A stretch of 64,000 bases of DNA from Rhodospirillaceae bacterium (GTDB taxonomy: Bacteria; Pseudomonadota; Alphaproteobacteria; Rhodospirillales; JABHCV01): contig JABJHA010000027.1 in assembly GCA_018662005.1 (NCBI GenBank), forward strand, positions 1-64,000. Direction: 5' to 3'. Below, piece after piece: positions 55,296 to 64,000 of the stretch. Position numbers and translations under genes: made by a program. Under the pieces are notes generated by a model. That model was not told the origin of the DNA. It was given only the letters and a program-made list of their open reading frames with translations, and ran no database searches. The stretch's first letter is position 1. Every line of letters begins with the position of its first letter.

Positions 55296-55508
55296 CCGAA
55301 AGACACTCTCCGTTTGCACGCCCCCAACTGCCCTTAAGGATGCGTCTGTTAACAAGGTGTTAAGAATTATCAATTGAGACGGGACAGACCAACATAAAAA
55401 TCAATTTAACCAAGATGTTAGATGTTTTTTTTGAATCAAGGTTTAAAGCTCGTTCCCGACATGTGATGATAGCAAAATTAAAAATCCTTATCAGATCAGG
55501 CGGTTACC

Positions 55509-56453
55509 ATGCCCAAGCCCATTTACTACACCAAAAACCGCCTCCTCAGGAAGCCGGAATTATTTTCCGATCCGCAGTGGGTTGATGGGCGTTTACACGA
55601 CCGAAATACCAAAATTATCCCGATTTGGCGCAATCGAAACCTGATTCTCGGTCACGATTCGCCTGCCGCCATTACTTTGAGCGGTGACCACGCGCGGGGT
55701 TTGCTCGAAATTGCTAGTCAAATAGCCCTGCTGGGTGTCGATGCTGACGAAGACAACCGGCAGGGCGATAGCGCCATTTTTGCCGTCGACGTCTCGCAGC
55801 ATGAACTGCCCGATCTGAGCCCGATGATGGGAACGGCGGAATTTGTCGATTTGCGACAGGTCGGTGTCCTGATGGACGCCCACGAAGGATCACTTCTGTC
55901 CCACGCCCGCGGCCTGATGTACTGGCATCGCCATAACTGTTTTTGTAGCGAATGTGGCTCCCCGACCAGCGCCGAGGAAGCCGGACGGGTCCGTCGTTGC
56001 AACAATGAGCTTTGCGAACGAATTCATTTTCCCCGCACCGACCCTGCGGTCATCATGCTTGTCACCCGGCCGGGGCCCGATGGCGGGGCCTGTCTTTTGG
56101 GGCGACATGAGAATTTTTCCACGGGTATGTATTCAACCCTGGCGGGCTTCGTCGATCAGGGCGAAACCCTGGAACAGGCGGTTGCCCGCGAGGTCTTTGA
56201 AGAAGCCGGCATTCTTGTCGATAACGTTACCTACCGGGCCTCGCAACCCTGGCCGTTTCCGGCTTCGCTGATGTTGGGGTTTCGGGCGCGCGCCCTGACC
56301 TTCAATATCGACACCAACAGCGACGAGCTGGAAGAAGCACGCTGGTTTACCCGCGACCAAATCGCCCGTTTTCCAGACAAGGGACTGCGTCTGTCCCGCA
56401 AGGATTCGATCTCCTACAACCTGATTAAGGACTGGCTCGATGAAAAAGTTTAG
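55509..56453 (+). CDS. nudC: NAD(+) diphosphatase
   Basis: A 314-residue Nudix hydrolase that cleaves NADH, or removes NAD caps from RNA. The zinc ribbon CFCSECGSPTSAEEAGR...C..ELC precedes the Nudix box GFVDQGETLEQAVAREVFEE. The NudC-specific SQPWPFPASLMLGF motif follows. The N-terminal domain is divergent, as is usual. The 3' end overlaps the convergent pheA gene by four bases. Confidence 0.95.
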   Translation: MPKPIYYTKNRLLRKPELFSDPQWVDGRLHDRNTKIIPIWRNRNLILGHDSPAAITLSGDHARGLLEIASQIALLGVDADEDNRQGDSAIFAVDVSQHELPDLSPMMGTAEFVDLRQVGVLMDAHEGSLLSHARGLMYWHRHNCFCSECGSPTSAEEAGRVRRCNNELCERIHFPRTDPAVIMLVTRPGPDGGACLLGRHENFSTGMYSTLAGFVDQGETLEQAVAREVFEEAGILVDNVTYRASQPWPFPASLMLGFRARALTFNIDTNSDELEEARWFTRDQIARFPDKGLRLSRKDSISYNLIKDWLDEKV

Positions 56454-57304
56454 GTGCCGTCTTCCTTACGGAAGGGATGGGCCGGGAAGACACCGAGTAT
56501 TTTCACCCATGAGGTGAAGAAACCAAGCTCCTCCATAGCCAACTCAACGCTTTTATCGCTACAGTGGCCCTCAATTTCCGCGTAAAACTGGGCCGCGTAG
56601 AAATTGCCGTCAACCATGTAGCTTTCCAGCTTTGTCATGTTGACTCCGTTGGTGGCAAACCCGCCCATGGCCTTGAAAAGGGCCGCCGGTACGTTTCGCA
56701 CCTTGAAAACAAAACTGGTCACCCAGTCGCTGCCGTCGGCTACTGGAAAATCCGCCTCGCGCGTCATAATCAGGAACCTGGTGGTGTTGTGTTCGGCGTC
56801 TTCAATGTTGGCGCGCAGGGATTCCAGGCCGTAAATCTCGCCCGCCAGCTCCGATGCAATGGCGGCGTGGGTACGATCCCCCTGCTTGGCGATCATTTCG
56901 GCCCCGGCGGCGGTATCCGCGTATACAACCGGCTCAAGCCCCAGCTCGCGGATAATGTTGCGGCATTGCGGCAGCGCATGAACATGGGAATGGACATGGG
57001 TCAGGTCTTCAATTTTTGTACCCGGCAACGCCAGTAAATGATGATCGACGCGCTGGAAGTGCTCGCCAATAATATGCAAGTTGGAATCCGGCAACAGATG
57101 ATGAATATCGGCAACCCGGCCGGCAACCGAATTGTCGATAGGGATCATCGCCAGCCTGGCCTGACCCCCCAGAACGGCCGCGAAGGTGTCTTCAAAAGTA
57201 TGACACGGCAGGGTTTTCATCTCCGGATGGACGGCCCGGCAGGCAAGGTCCGAATAAGCCCCGGGGGCACCCTGGAAAGCGATCATTTGGTTCGCGTCCG
57301 ACAT
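56450..57304 (-). CDS. pheA: Prephenate dehydratase
   Basis: A 284-residue enzyme that converts prephenate to phenylpyruvate. The catalytic domain starts FQGAPGAYSDLAC and has PIDNSVAGRVADIHHLL, and the TRF motif appears in HNTTRFLIMTRE. The C-terminal ACT domain (FVFKVRNVPAALFKAMGGF, then KLESYMVDG) is the usual phenylalanine sensor. There is no chorismate mutase domain, so it is the monofunctional form. It follows kdsB by 16 bases. Confidence 0.95.
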   Translation of the reverse strand: MSDANQMIAFQGAPGAYSDLACRAVHPEMKTLPCHTFEDTFAAVLGGQARLAMIPIDNSVAGRVADIHHLLPDSNLHIIGEHFQRVDHHLLALPGTKIEDLTHVHSHVHALPQCRNIIRELGLEPVVYADTAAGAEMIAKQGDRTHAAIASELAGEIYGLESLRANIEDAEHNTTRFLIMTREADFPVADGSDWVTSFVFKVRNVPAALFKAMGGFATNGVNMTKLESYMVDGNFYAAQFYAEIEGHCSDKSVELAMEELGFFTSWVKILGVFPAHPFRKEDGT

Positions 57305-57320
57305 CTTCTATAAACCCTTA

Positions 57321-58088
57321 TTATTGTGACGCCAGCATCTCGCGGGCGCGCTGCAAGTCCGCCGGAGTATCGACACCAAGAGGCACCGTGTCAACGAGCG
57401 CCGCGTCAATGCGCATACCTGCTTCCAGGGCGCGCAATTGTTCCAGTCTTTCGCGCTTTTCAAGGGGGGCCGGGGGAAGCCCGACAAATCTTTCCAGTGC
57501 CCTGCGGCGGAAGGCATAAAGGCCAATGTGGTGATACAGGGGCCCGTCGCCGGAAGGCACCGGCTGGCGACTGAAATACAGGGCCCGTCCCGTATCCGCG
57601 CCTGCGTTCATGGACAACACCGCCTTGACCACATTGGGGTTGGCTTTTTCATCCTCATCGGTGATCTCGCAAGCCAGGGTGGCGATGTCGGTTAGCGGTT
57701 CCTTAAGCGGTTTTAAAACCTGACGGACCACCGCCGCTTCAATGGTCGGCAAATCACCCTGAATATTAACGATGGCATCGTGATGCCCATCAGGATCGAT
57801 CACAGCAAGGGCTTCAAACGCCCTGTCAGAACCCGATGGATGATCTGGATTGGTCATCACTGCCTGCGCGCCCGCAGCTTTTACGGCATCGAAAATTTCC
57901 TGATCGCCACAAGCGACAACGACCGGCCCGACATCGGCTTCCATGGCCCGTCGCCAAACCTGGACAATCATGGGCGCACCGCCTATATCCAGCAGCGGCT
58001 TTCCCGGCAATCGGGTTGACGCCATCCTTGCCGGCACCACAACAATGGGGTTTTCCGGGGCGCTGCGAGGTTGATTATTTTCAGTCAT
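57321..58088 (-). CDS. kdsB: 3-deoxy-manno-octulosonate cytidylyltransferase
   Basis: A 255-residue enzyme that activates Kdo with CTP for lipopolysaccharide core synthesis. Motifs [44 protein letters not shown] and [16 protein letters not shown] are typical. The ATG at 58088 fits the family; an upstream Met gives an unsupported 15-residue extension. kdsB and pheA form one transcript, divergent from the cytochrome gene. Confidence 0.94.
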   Translation of the reverse strand: MTENNQPRSAPENPIVVVPARMASTRLPGKPLLDIGGAPMIVQVWRRAMEADVGPVVVACGDQEIFDAVKAAGAQAVMTNPDHPSGSDRAFEALAVIDPDGHHDAIVNIQGDLPTIEAAVVRQVLKPLKEPLTDIATLACEITDEDEKANPNVVKAVLSMNAGADTGRALYFSRQPVPSGDGPLYHHIGLYAFRRRALERFVGLPPAPLEKRERLEQLRALEAGMRIDAALVDTVPLGVDTPADLQRAREMLASQ

Positions 58089-58186
58089 TGGCAAATCTTG
58101 ATCATGGTTTCTGGATTTCGCTGAACGGGTCATGCAGTATAACGACGGTGCGTCTGCCTGAAACGGAAAAAAAGGATTGTTGGGTT

Positions 58187-58738
58187 ATGGATTCCGGCTT
58201 CATTAAGAACATTATGATTTCCCTCGCCATCGCCTTGGGCGTGGTCATTGTCGTCAACGTCATCGGCGAGTTGTCCGTCCGCCCCCGGACCGAACTGGCT
58301 GCCCCCGAACGCAAACAAGCCGAAAAGGCCACCGAAGAAACGAAAACCGAAGCGCCTGCTGCACCGGTAAAGGCCGCCGCGCCAGACATGGCGAGCCTGC
58401 TTGCTGCCTATTCCCCGGAAGCCGGTAAAAAAGCTTTTCGCAAGTGCAAATCCTGCCACACATCGGATAAAGGTGGCGCCAATCGTGTCGGCCCCAATCT
58501 TTGGGATGTGGTCGGACGCGAAAAAGGAGGGGTCCCGGGTTTCAAGTATTCCGACGCCCTGATGCTGAAAGGCGGCACCTGGACCTACAAGGATCTGGAT
58601 CGCTTCCTGGCCAATCCCCGGACCTTTATCATTGGCACCAAAATGTCACTTAAGGGTTTTTCCGATCCGGCACTCAGGGTCAGTCTGATCGGTTTCCTGC
58701 GCGCTTTAAGCGACAGTCCCAAGCCCTTGGCGGAATAA
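58187..58738 (+). CDS. CycM-type membrane-anchored cytochrome c
   Basis: A 183-residue cytochrome c. One N-terminal span (ISLAIALGVVIVVNVIGEL) anchors it, followed by an Ala/Glu/Lys linker. The heme motif is C87-x-x-C90-H91, with VGPNLWDVVGREKG, FKYSDALMLKGGTWTY and the Met ligand in GTKMSLKGF. This is the pattern of rhizobial CycM, which carries electrons between cytochrome bc1 and terminal oxidases. It is divergent from kdsB-pheA and precedes hisN. Confidence 0.9.
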   Translation: MDSGFIKNIMISLAIALGVVIVVNVIGELSVRPRTELAAPERKQAEKATEETKTEAPAAPVKAAAPDMASLLAAYSPEAGKKAFRKCKSCHTSDKGGANRVGPNLWDVVGREKGGVPGFKYSDALMLKGGTWTYKDLDRFLANPRTFIIGTKMSLKGFSDPALRVSLIGFLRALSDSPKPLAE

Positions 58739-58744
58739 TATCTG

Positions 58745-59518
58745 ATGTATTCCAAAGAACGCGAACTGGCGGAAAAGCTGGCCGATTGCGCCCGCAGCAG
58801 TGTCCTTTCATACTTTAGAAAACCCCTGGACATCGACACGAAGGGTGATGAAAGCCCCGTGACCATCGCCGACCGGGAAACCGAAAGGCTGATGCGCGAA
58901 CTGATTGGCGAGACCTTTCCGGGTCACGGTATTCTAGGCGAGGAATTCGGGGCGGAGAATACAGATGCCCCCTATGTCTGGGCCCTTGACCCCATTGACG
59001 GCACCAAATCCTTCATAACCGGGAACCCCCTGTTTGGCACCCTTATTTCGCTGCTGAAGGATGGCCGCCCTATCATCGGTATCATCGACATGCCGGCCCT
59101 GGACGAACGATGGATTGGTTGCGAAAACCGGCAAACCACCCTCAACGGCAAAGACGTCCATGTGCGCCCGTGCGCCGACCTGGGCGATGCCTGGTTGTAC
59201 GCAACATCGCCCCACATGTTTGGTGAAAACGACTTCCAGGCATTTGAAAAAGTTCGGAAATTATCCGGGTGCGCCCTTTACGGCATTGATTGCTATTCAT
59301 ACGGATTGCTCGCCAACGGTTCCTGCGACCTGATCATCGAAGCGACCATGGGAACCCATGACTATTGCGCCCTGGTTCCGGTGATCACCGGGGCCGGCGG
59401 AACAATGACCGATTGGCAGGGGAAGCCGCTGGACCTGAATTCAGACGGTCGGGTTATCGCCGCAGGCGACCAGGCAATAGCCGAAAAAGTCCGCGCCCTG
59501 TTAAATCCGTACGACTGA
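58745..59518 (+). CDS. hisN: Histidinol-phosphatase of the inositol monophosphatase family
   Basis: A 257-residue Mg-dependent phosphatase. Metal residues are in GEEFG and WALDPIDGTKSFITG, and the second Asp is in MGTHDYCALVPVITGAGG. The KGDESPVTIADRETE and FITGNPLFGTLISLL blocks fit histidinol-phosphatases better than inositol phosphatases. It acts in the penultimate steps of histidine synthesis. It starts six bases after the cytochrome gene. Confidence 0.88.
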   Translation: MYSKERELAEKLADCARSSVLSYFRKPLDIDTKGDESPVTIADRETERLMRELIGETFPGHGILGEEFGAENTDAPYVWALDPIDGTKSFITGNPLFGTLISLLKDGRPIIGIIDMPALDERWIGCENRQTTLNGKDVHVRPCADLGDAWLYATSPHMFGENDFQAFEKVRKLSGCALYGIDCYSYGLLANGSCDLIIEATMGTHDYCALVPVITGAGGTMTDWQGKPLDLNSDGRVIAAGDQAIAEKVRALLNPYD

Positions 59519-59526
59519 TTGATGAA

Positions 59527-59560
59527 AGAAAAACCCCGGATCGTCAAAGCGATCCGGGGT
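59527..59560 (-). terminator. Terminator of the receiver-domain gene
   Basis: A perfect 11-bp stem, 59533-59543 with 59550-59560 (ACCCCGGATCG and CGATCCGGGGT) and a six-base loop. On the minus strand it is followed by a T-rich run from 59532 to 59523. On the plus strand only a short AT stretch follows. It serves the minus-strand gene at 59645 and may also stop hisN transcripts. Confidence 0.75.
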
Positions 59561-59644
59561 TATAGGGGCGCATAAGCGGCAGGGAGCGGATCCCTATCGC
59601 CAAATTGCAGCCCCTTGGGGCCTCGTGGCATTCCTTGAAAATTC

Positions 59645-60226
59645 TCAAGAAACGCTGGCATTCTCCATTCGGCGCTCTGTCCCGAAAAAGGCGCTTTCTG
59701 AATCATCGCGACGTTCGGGTCCGTTCATGCGTCCGCGCTCGCGACGGTTCTCCCCGCTAAAGGATTCCTTGTACAGGCGGCGGCGGTCGGGGCCGAAAAA
59801 TTTCTGATTGGAAATAAACATACGGCGCTTCTCGATCACCGAACAAACCCTGGAATAAACCCGGGAAGCGGAAATCGGCTTCGCCAAAAATTCAGTCATT
59901 CCGGAATCCCGGGCCGTATAGATATGGCGGGATTCAGTGTTGGCGGTAATCACAATCACCGGCACATAAGGATTAGCGCTACCATCCTGATGACGCAGTT
60001 CTTTGAGTAACTCAATACCGTTCAGGCCCGGGGCCCAATCGGTCATCACCAAATCGGCAGGGCGCTCGGTGAACATTTCGAGGGCTTCTTTAACATTGTC
60101 GCAATCACGCACATCGCGGATACCAAGTTGACGCAAAACGTCGCGCAGCAAACGGCGCATATAACCGTGCTTTTCCACGAGCATGACATTGAGATGGCTA
60201 AGGTCGTAATTTTTCACGAGGCTCAT
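59645..60226 (-). CDS. Receiver-domain protein with an atypical acidic pocket and a basic tail
   Basis: A 193-residue stand-alone response regulator. The receiver covers residues 10-135. The phospho-acceptor Asp is in LVMTDWAPGLNG, the conserved Thr in VIVITANTE and the Lys in FLAKPIS. Where most receivers have an acidic pair, this one reads LVEKHGYMRRLL, so one of the two acidic residues is Lys; Mg binding may be altered. The C-terminal 55 residues carry FGPDRRR, SGENRRERGR and NGPERRD-type repeats seen in some alphaproteobacterial regulators. The start ATG has AAAGGAT ahead. A repeat array lies upstream. Confidence 0.85.
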   Translation of the reverse strand: MSLVKNYDLSHLNVMLVEKHGYMRRLLRDVLRQLGIRDVRDCDNVKEALEMFTERPADLVMTDWAPGLNGIELLKELRHQDGSANPYVPVIVITANTESRHIYTARDSGMTEFLAKPISASRVYSRVCSVIEKRRMFISNQKFFGPDRRRLYKESFSGENRRERGRMNGPERRDDSESAFFGTERRMENASVS

Positions 60227-60277
60227 ATCCTTTGTTGAGATTGTTATATTCCCGTTAAATGACAACAACCTGACATT

Positions 60278-60342
60278 CCGTGCCGCAAAGTCCCCTTGCC
60301 GTGCCGCAAAGTCCCCCTTGCCGTGCCGCAAAGTCTCCCTTG
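60278..60342. repeat. Three tandem 21-22-bp repeats
   Basis: Three copies lie end to end: 60278-60298 (21 bases), 60299-60320 (22) and 60321-60342 (22). All share CCGTGCCGCAAAGTC and end CTTG, and they differ at one or two C/T positions. They lie in the 194-base gap between the receiver gene and yejA, which start divergently. No gene is seen in that gap, and the repeat is not CRISPR-like. Confidence 0.9.
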
Positions 60343-60420
60343 ATCAAAACCGGGGTGGAGGCCACAATCTGACCCCATTTCATGCTTATGTTTTTTTGCC
60401 AACAATCAGGAGCCCCAAAC

Positions 60421-62253
60421 GTGAACCGTCTCTTCATCGTTTTGCTAACCGCCACCTTCGTGCTGACAGGGGCCGCTACCGCCATGGCCGAACCCCGCCA
60501 CGGCCTGGCCATGCACGGCGAACCTAAATACGGCCCTGATTTCAAGCATTTTGATTATGTCAATCCGGACGCCCCCAAGGGGGGTAAGGTTAAACTGGGA
60601 TCGACGGGAAGTTTCGACAACCTGAACGGCTTTATTGTCAAAGGCGAGGCCGCCGATGGCCTGGGCGCTATGTACGACACCCTGATGACCGGCAGCGCCG
60701 ATGAAGCGTTCACCGAATACGGCCTGCTGGCAGAGAGCATCGAGGTCCCTGAAGATCGCACCTGGGTTCAGTTTGTCTTGCGCAAAGAGGCCCGGTGGCA
60801 CGATGGCAAGCCGGTCACCGCCGATGATGTCATCTGGACCTTTAACACCCTGCTTGAAAAAGGCACCCCCCGTTATCGTTATTATTACGCCGATGTTGTC
60901 GGGGCTAAAAAAATTGACGAGCGTACTGTTCGTTTCGATTTTAAAAATGGGGAAAACCGTGAACTCCCCATGATCATGGGGCAACTGGTGGTCCTGCCCA
61001 AGCATTACTGGCAGGATAAGGACTTCACCAAAACCACCCTGGAACCGCCCCTTGGCAGTGGCCCGTACCGGGTCGAAAGTCTGGAAGCCGGGCGCGACAT
61101 CAGCTACCGGCGGGTCGAAAATTATTGGGGTCGCGACCTACCCGTCAATGTCGGGCGCGACAACTTCGACGTCATAACATACGACTATTACCGTGACGCC
61201 ACGGTTCAGGTTGAAGCCTTCAAGGCCGGGGCTTTTGATTTTCGGGCCGAAAATATTTCCAAGGTCTGGGCAACCTCTTACGACATCCCGGCTGTCAAAA
61301 AAGGCCTGATCAAGAAGATTGAGGTCAAACACAACCGCACCGCCGGTATTCAGGGCTTCGTCTACAACACCAGAAGGGAAATTTTCAAAGATCCGAAATT
61401 GCGCCAGGCCCTGGCTTACGGCTTTGATTTTGCATGGTCAAACCGCAACCTGTTCTATGGCCAGTACACCCGCACCCGCAGCTATTTCGACAATTCCGAA
61501 TTGGCGGCGACGGGACTTCCGGGGAAAGAGGAGCTGGAAATTCTCGAACCTTACCGGGGCCGCATAGCCGATGACGTCTTCACCACAGAATACCAGCCAC
61601 CCAAAACCAAAGGTGACGGACGCATCCGCTCAAACCTTCGGATCGGGGACAGGTTGCTGAAAGAGGCCGGTTGGGTCATTAAGGACAACCTGCGGGTTAA
61701 CGAAAAAACCGGCCGGGTTCTTGAATTTGAAATCCTGCTGGTCAGCCCCGCCTTCGAGCGCATCGTCCTGCCCTTTGCCAAAAATCTCGAACGCCTGGGC
61801 GTCAAGACAAGCGTTCGCACCGTCGATTCGGCGCAATACCTACGGCGTCTTGAAACCTTCGATTACGACATGCTGACCTTTATCTGGGGCCAATCCCTGT
61901 CACCGGGCAACGAACAACTGGGCTATTGGGGTTCAGGGGCGGCCAGCCAAAACGGCAGCCGTAACTTTATCGGCATCAGTGATCCGGTTGTCGATGACCT
62001 GATCGCGGGCCTGATTTCCGCCCCGGACCGGGAAAGCCTGATCACCCGCACCCGCGCCCTGGACCGGGTCCTGCAGTGGGGCCATTACCTGATCCCCCAT
62101 TGGCATCTGGATTATGATCGTCTGATTTTCTGGAATAAATTTGAAAGACCGAAGGTAACGCCCATCTCCGGCGCCCAGTTTAATACATGGTGGATAAACC
62201 CGAACGCCGAAAAAGCAACGGTCGATGGTTTGAAATCTCTGAAAAGCGAATAA
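60421..62253 (+). CDS. yejA: Extracellular substrate-binding protein of a YejABEF-type peptide ABC transporter
   Basis: A 610-residue family 5 solute-binding protein. A signal peptide (RLFIVLLTATFVLTGAATAM) leads to the mature start AEPRHGLAMHGEPKYGPD, which is typical of YejA, followed by HFDYVNPDAPKGGKVKLG. ENYWGRDLPVNVGRDNFD and WGQSLSPGNEQLGYWGS also match. The GTG start at 60421 is chosen because the signal peptide begins there and CAGGAG lies eight bases upstream; a longer frame adds an odd N-terminus. E. coli YejA binds the antibiotic microcin C and small peptides. Confidence 0.93.
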   Translation: MNRLFIVLLTATFVLTGAATAMAEPRHGLAMHGEPKYGPDFKHFDYVNPDAPKGGKVKLGSTGSFDNLNGFIVKGEAADGLGAMYDTLMTGSADEAFTEYGLLAESIEVPEDRTWVQFVLRKEARWHDGKPVTADDVIWTFNTLLEKGTPRYRYYYADVVGAKKIDERTVRFDFKNGENRELPMIMGQLVVLPKHYWQDKDFTKTTLEPPLGSGPYRVESLEAGRDISYRRVENYWGRDLPVNVGRDNFDVITYDYYRDATVQVEAFKAGAFDFRAENISKVWATSYDIPAVKKGLIKKIEVKHNRTAGIQGFVYNTRREIFKDPKLRQALAYGFDFAWSNRNLFYGQYTRTRSYFDNSELAATGLPGKEELEILEPYRGRIADDVFTTEYQPPKTKGDGRIRSNLRIGDRLLKEAGWVIKDNLRVNEKTGRVLEFEILLVSPAFERIVLPFAKNLERLGVKTSVRTVDSAQYLRRLETFDYDMLTFIWGQSLSPGNEQLGYWGSGAASQNGSRNFIGISDPVVDDLIAGLISAPDRESLITRTRALDRVLQWGHYLIPHWHLDYDRLIFWNKFERPKVTPISGAQFNTWWINPNAEKATVDGLKSLKSE

Positions 62254-62262
62254 CGAAAGATC

Positions 62263-63375
62263 ATGCTCGCCTATATTCTCCGCCGCTTAGCTTTGATCGT
62301 GCCGACACTGTTCGGCATCATGGTCGTCAATTTTATTATCGTTCAGGCCGCCCCTGGTGGCCCGGTCGAGCAGGTGATCGCCAAATTACAGGGCTTGCAG
62401 GTCGAAGCCACGGCCCGGGTCAGCGGCAGCGCCGGCGGTGAAATTGCCGCCGGCACCAAATCGCGCCAACAAACGAGTAGCGGGACGACCAGCAAGTATC
62501 GCGGCGCCCAAGGCCTTGATCCGGAATTCATCAAGGACATCGAGCGCCAGTTCGGTTTCGACAAACCTGCCCCTGAGCGCTTCTTCCTGATGATGAAGAA
62601 TTATCTGGTCTTCGATTTCGGCGACAGTTTTTTTCGCGACCGCAGTGTTTTTGATCTTGTCGTTGATAAAATGCCGGTCTCGATATCGCTTGGTTTATGG
62701 ACGACCTTGTTGATCTATCTGATATCAATCCCGCTTGGCATAACGAAAGCCGTGCGCGACGGCTCACGCTTCGACATGTGGTCCAGCGGCGTTGTCATTG
62801 TCGGAAACGCGATCCCCGGTTTCCTGTTCGCTATCCTGCTGATCGTCGTCTTCGCCGGTGGACGCTATTTGGACTGGTTTCCCCTGCGTGGCCTGTTTTC
62901 AGATAACTTCGACGAATTATCGGGTTTGCAGAAAGTAACCGATTACTTCTGGCATATGGCGTTGCCGATCCTGTCCATGGTGATCGGCGGCTTTGCCGGT
63001 CTTACCATGCTGACGAAGAATTCGTTTCTCGATGAAATTAACAAGCAGTACGTCATTACCGCCCGTTCCAAGGGGTTGACCGAACACCGGGTCCTGTACG
63101 GCCACATATTCCGCAACGCCATGTTGATCGTCGTCGCCGGTTTTCCCAGCGCCTTCATCAGCATCCTTTTTACCGGTGCCCTGCTGACCGAGATTATTTT
63201 CTCGCTCGATGGCCTTGGCCTGCTTGGATTTGAGGCCGCCATCAACCGTGATTACCCGGTCATGTTCGGGTCCCTTTATTTCTTTACCCTGCTGGGGCTG
63301 GTGATGAATTTGATTGGTGATGTGATGTATCACGTCATCGATCCGCGTATCGATTTTGAGAGTCGGGGAGCCTGA
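62263..63375 (+). CDS. yejB: Inner membrane permease of the YejABEF-type ABC transporter
   Basis: A 370-residue permease of the DppB/OppB type with about six spans. The N-terminal [20 protein letters not shown] and [21 protein letters not shown] are standard YejB features, and the ABC-contact loop is [20 protein letters not shown]. The Gly/Ser-rich stretch near residues 45-80 also occurs in E. coli YejB, so it is not an insertion. It is nine bases after yejA; its TGA overlaps the next start as TGATG. Confidence 0.95.
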   Translation: MLAYILRRLALIVPTLFGIMVVNFIIVQAAPGGPVEQVIAKLQGLQVEATARVSGSAGGEIAAGTKSRQQTSSGTTSKYRGAQGLDPEFIKDIERQFGFDKPAPERFFLMMKNYLVFDFGDSFFRDRSVFDLVVDKMPVSISLGLWTTLLIYLISIPLGITKAVRDGSRFDMWSSGVVIVGNAIPGFLFAILLIVVFAGGRYLDWFPLRGLFSDNFDELSGLQKVTDYFWHMALPILSMVIGGFAGLTMLTKNSFLDEINKQYVITARSKGLTEHRVLYGHIFRNAMLIVVAGFPSAFISILFTGALLTEIIFSLDGLGLLGFEAAINRDYPVMFGSLYFFTLLGLVMNLIGDVMYHVIDPRIDFESRGA

Positions 63376-64000
63376 TGAACCTGACCCCTTTAACACAGCG
63401 CAGGCTTGCCAACTTTCGCGCCAACAGACGTGGTTACTGGTCACTGTGGATATTTTTAGGACTATTCGTTGCCAGCCTGTTCGCCGAACTGATTGCCAAC
63501 GATCAGCCGATTTTGATTAAATACGACGGACATCTTTATGTCCCGGTTTTGACCGATTACCCCGAAACCACCTTCGGCGGCTTCCTTGAAACAACGGCAG
63601 AGTACGCGGACCCTGAAGTCCGTGAAATGATCGAGGAAAAAGGCTGGATCATCTGGCCGCTGATCCATTTCAGTTATGACACTGTCAATTACGAACTAAC
63701 CGTTCCGGCCCCGGCCCCGCCATCGGAACTGAACTGGCTGGGCACAGACGATCAGGGCCGCGACGTCGCCGCCCGGCTGATATACGGCTTTCGCATATCG
63801 GTGCTGTTCGGCCTGACCCTGACCCTGTTCAGCTCGATCATCGGTATTGCATCGGGTGCGGTGCAGGGTTACTTCGGCGGCTTGACGGATTTGCTGTTCC
63901 AGCGGTTTATCGAAATCTGGTCGGGACTGCCGACGCTCTACCTGCTGATCATTCTGGCAAGTGTCGTCGCCCCCAATTTCTGGTGGCTGCTGGGCTTGAT
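63375..64000 (+). CDS. yejE: Second permease of the YejABEF-type ABC transporter (3' end outside window)
   Basis: The reading frame runs from the ATG at 63375 to the window end, 208 residues, and continues outside. It starts RRLANFRANRRGYWSLWIF, with a first span near residue 24, a large periplasmic segment (LIHFSYDTVNYELTVPAPAP and LGTDDQGRDVAARLIYGFR) and then the permease core. This matches DppC/OppC-type YejE. The start shares one base with the yejB stop. The ATPase yejF should follow beyond the window. Confidence 0.94.
   Translation, partial: MNLTPLTQRRLANFRANRRGYWSLWIFLGLFVASLFAELIANDQPILIKYDGHLYVPVLTDYPETTFGGFLETTAEYADPEVREMIEEKGWIIWPLIHFSYDTVNYELTVPAPAPPSELNWLGTDDQGRDVAARLIYGFRISVLFGLTLTLFSSIIGIASGAVQGYFGGLTDLLFQRFIEIWSGLPTLYLLIILASVVAPNFWWLLGL

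Noticed and set aside
62390-62510. Gly/Ser-rich insertion in yejB
   Set aside because: E. coli YejB has a comparable stretch at the same place and overall length matches, so it is a normal family feature.

Overview
The window is chromosomal DNA of a Gram-negative alphaproteobacterium, most likely of the Rhodospirillales type. The evidence is the cluster rpmH-rnpA-yidD-yidC-engB-argB, a short SRP RNA gene next to dnaX, a CycM-type cytochrome divergent from kdsB-pheA, a pair of DUF2336 proteins, and GTG/TTG starts with AGGA-type ribosome binding sites. Coding density is high. I see no phage, insertion sequence, integrase, CRISPR array or rRNA. The single tRNA is tRNA-Arg(ACG).

Layout. 1-9,060: a double-Cache chemotaxis receptor (cut by the window start), a radical SAM protein, a cyclic-nucleotide/TPR fusion, a small secreted protein, tRNA-Arg, a coiled-coil lipoprotein and a FadL porin. 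9,070-13,272: yqaA-panC-panB, a 38-residue CcoQ-like peptide and a gamma-glutamyltransferase lipoprotein. 13,280-17,387: a compact napEDABC periplasmic nitrate reductase operon. 17,476-21,896: an operon of TVP38-family membrane protein, MerA/Lpd-like flavoprotein, sensor kinase and tam. 22,148-26,341: rpmH to argB. 26,343-30,638: a diguanylate cyclase followed by two DUF2336 paralogues. 30,720-37,787: pyrimidine-nucleotidase-like HAD, dapD, dapE, truA, fmt, def and unknowns. 37,965-40,934: one long gene that reads as a phosphoserine aminotransferase fused to a phosphoglycerate-dehydrogenase-like domain. 41,152-44,375: a 33-residue-repeat periplasmic protein, an HD-GYP phosphodiesterase and rmuC. 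44,385-48,823: an accessory-looking block with a membrane-anchored cytochrome c, a YeeE/YedE sulfur transporter, a secreted protein, a SUMF1-like protein and two exported proteins built from CNPC repeats, one with a heme domain. 48,939-55,295: an unknown, recR, ybaB, an exonuclease, a GST, dnaX, SRP RNA and an acidic lipoprotein. 55,509-59,518: nudC, pheA, kdsB, cycM-like and hisN. 59,645-64,000: a receiver protein and yejA-yejB-yejE (cut by the window end).

How the genes work together. Respiration is represented by Nap and several c-type cytochromes. Cyclic-di-GMP turnover is represented by a GGDEF protein with an I-site and an HD-GYP protein. Biosynthesis covers pantothenate, lysine/diaminopimelate, serine, arginine, phenylalanine, histidine and Kdo. 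The most unusual items are the CNPC-repeat block (44.4-48.8 kb), the SerC-SerA-like fusion, a possible programmed frameshift in dnaX that would make a short gamma form, and a 16-bp inverted repeat ahead of the 33-residue-repeat protein. All functions are read from sequence and family knowledge; no database search was run.
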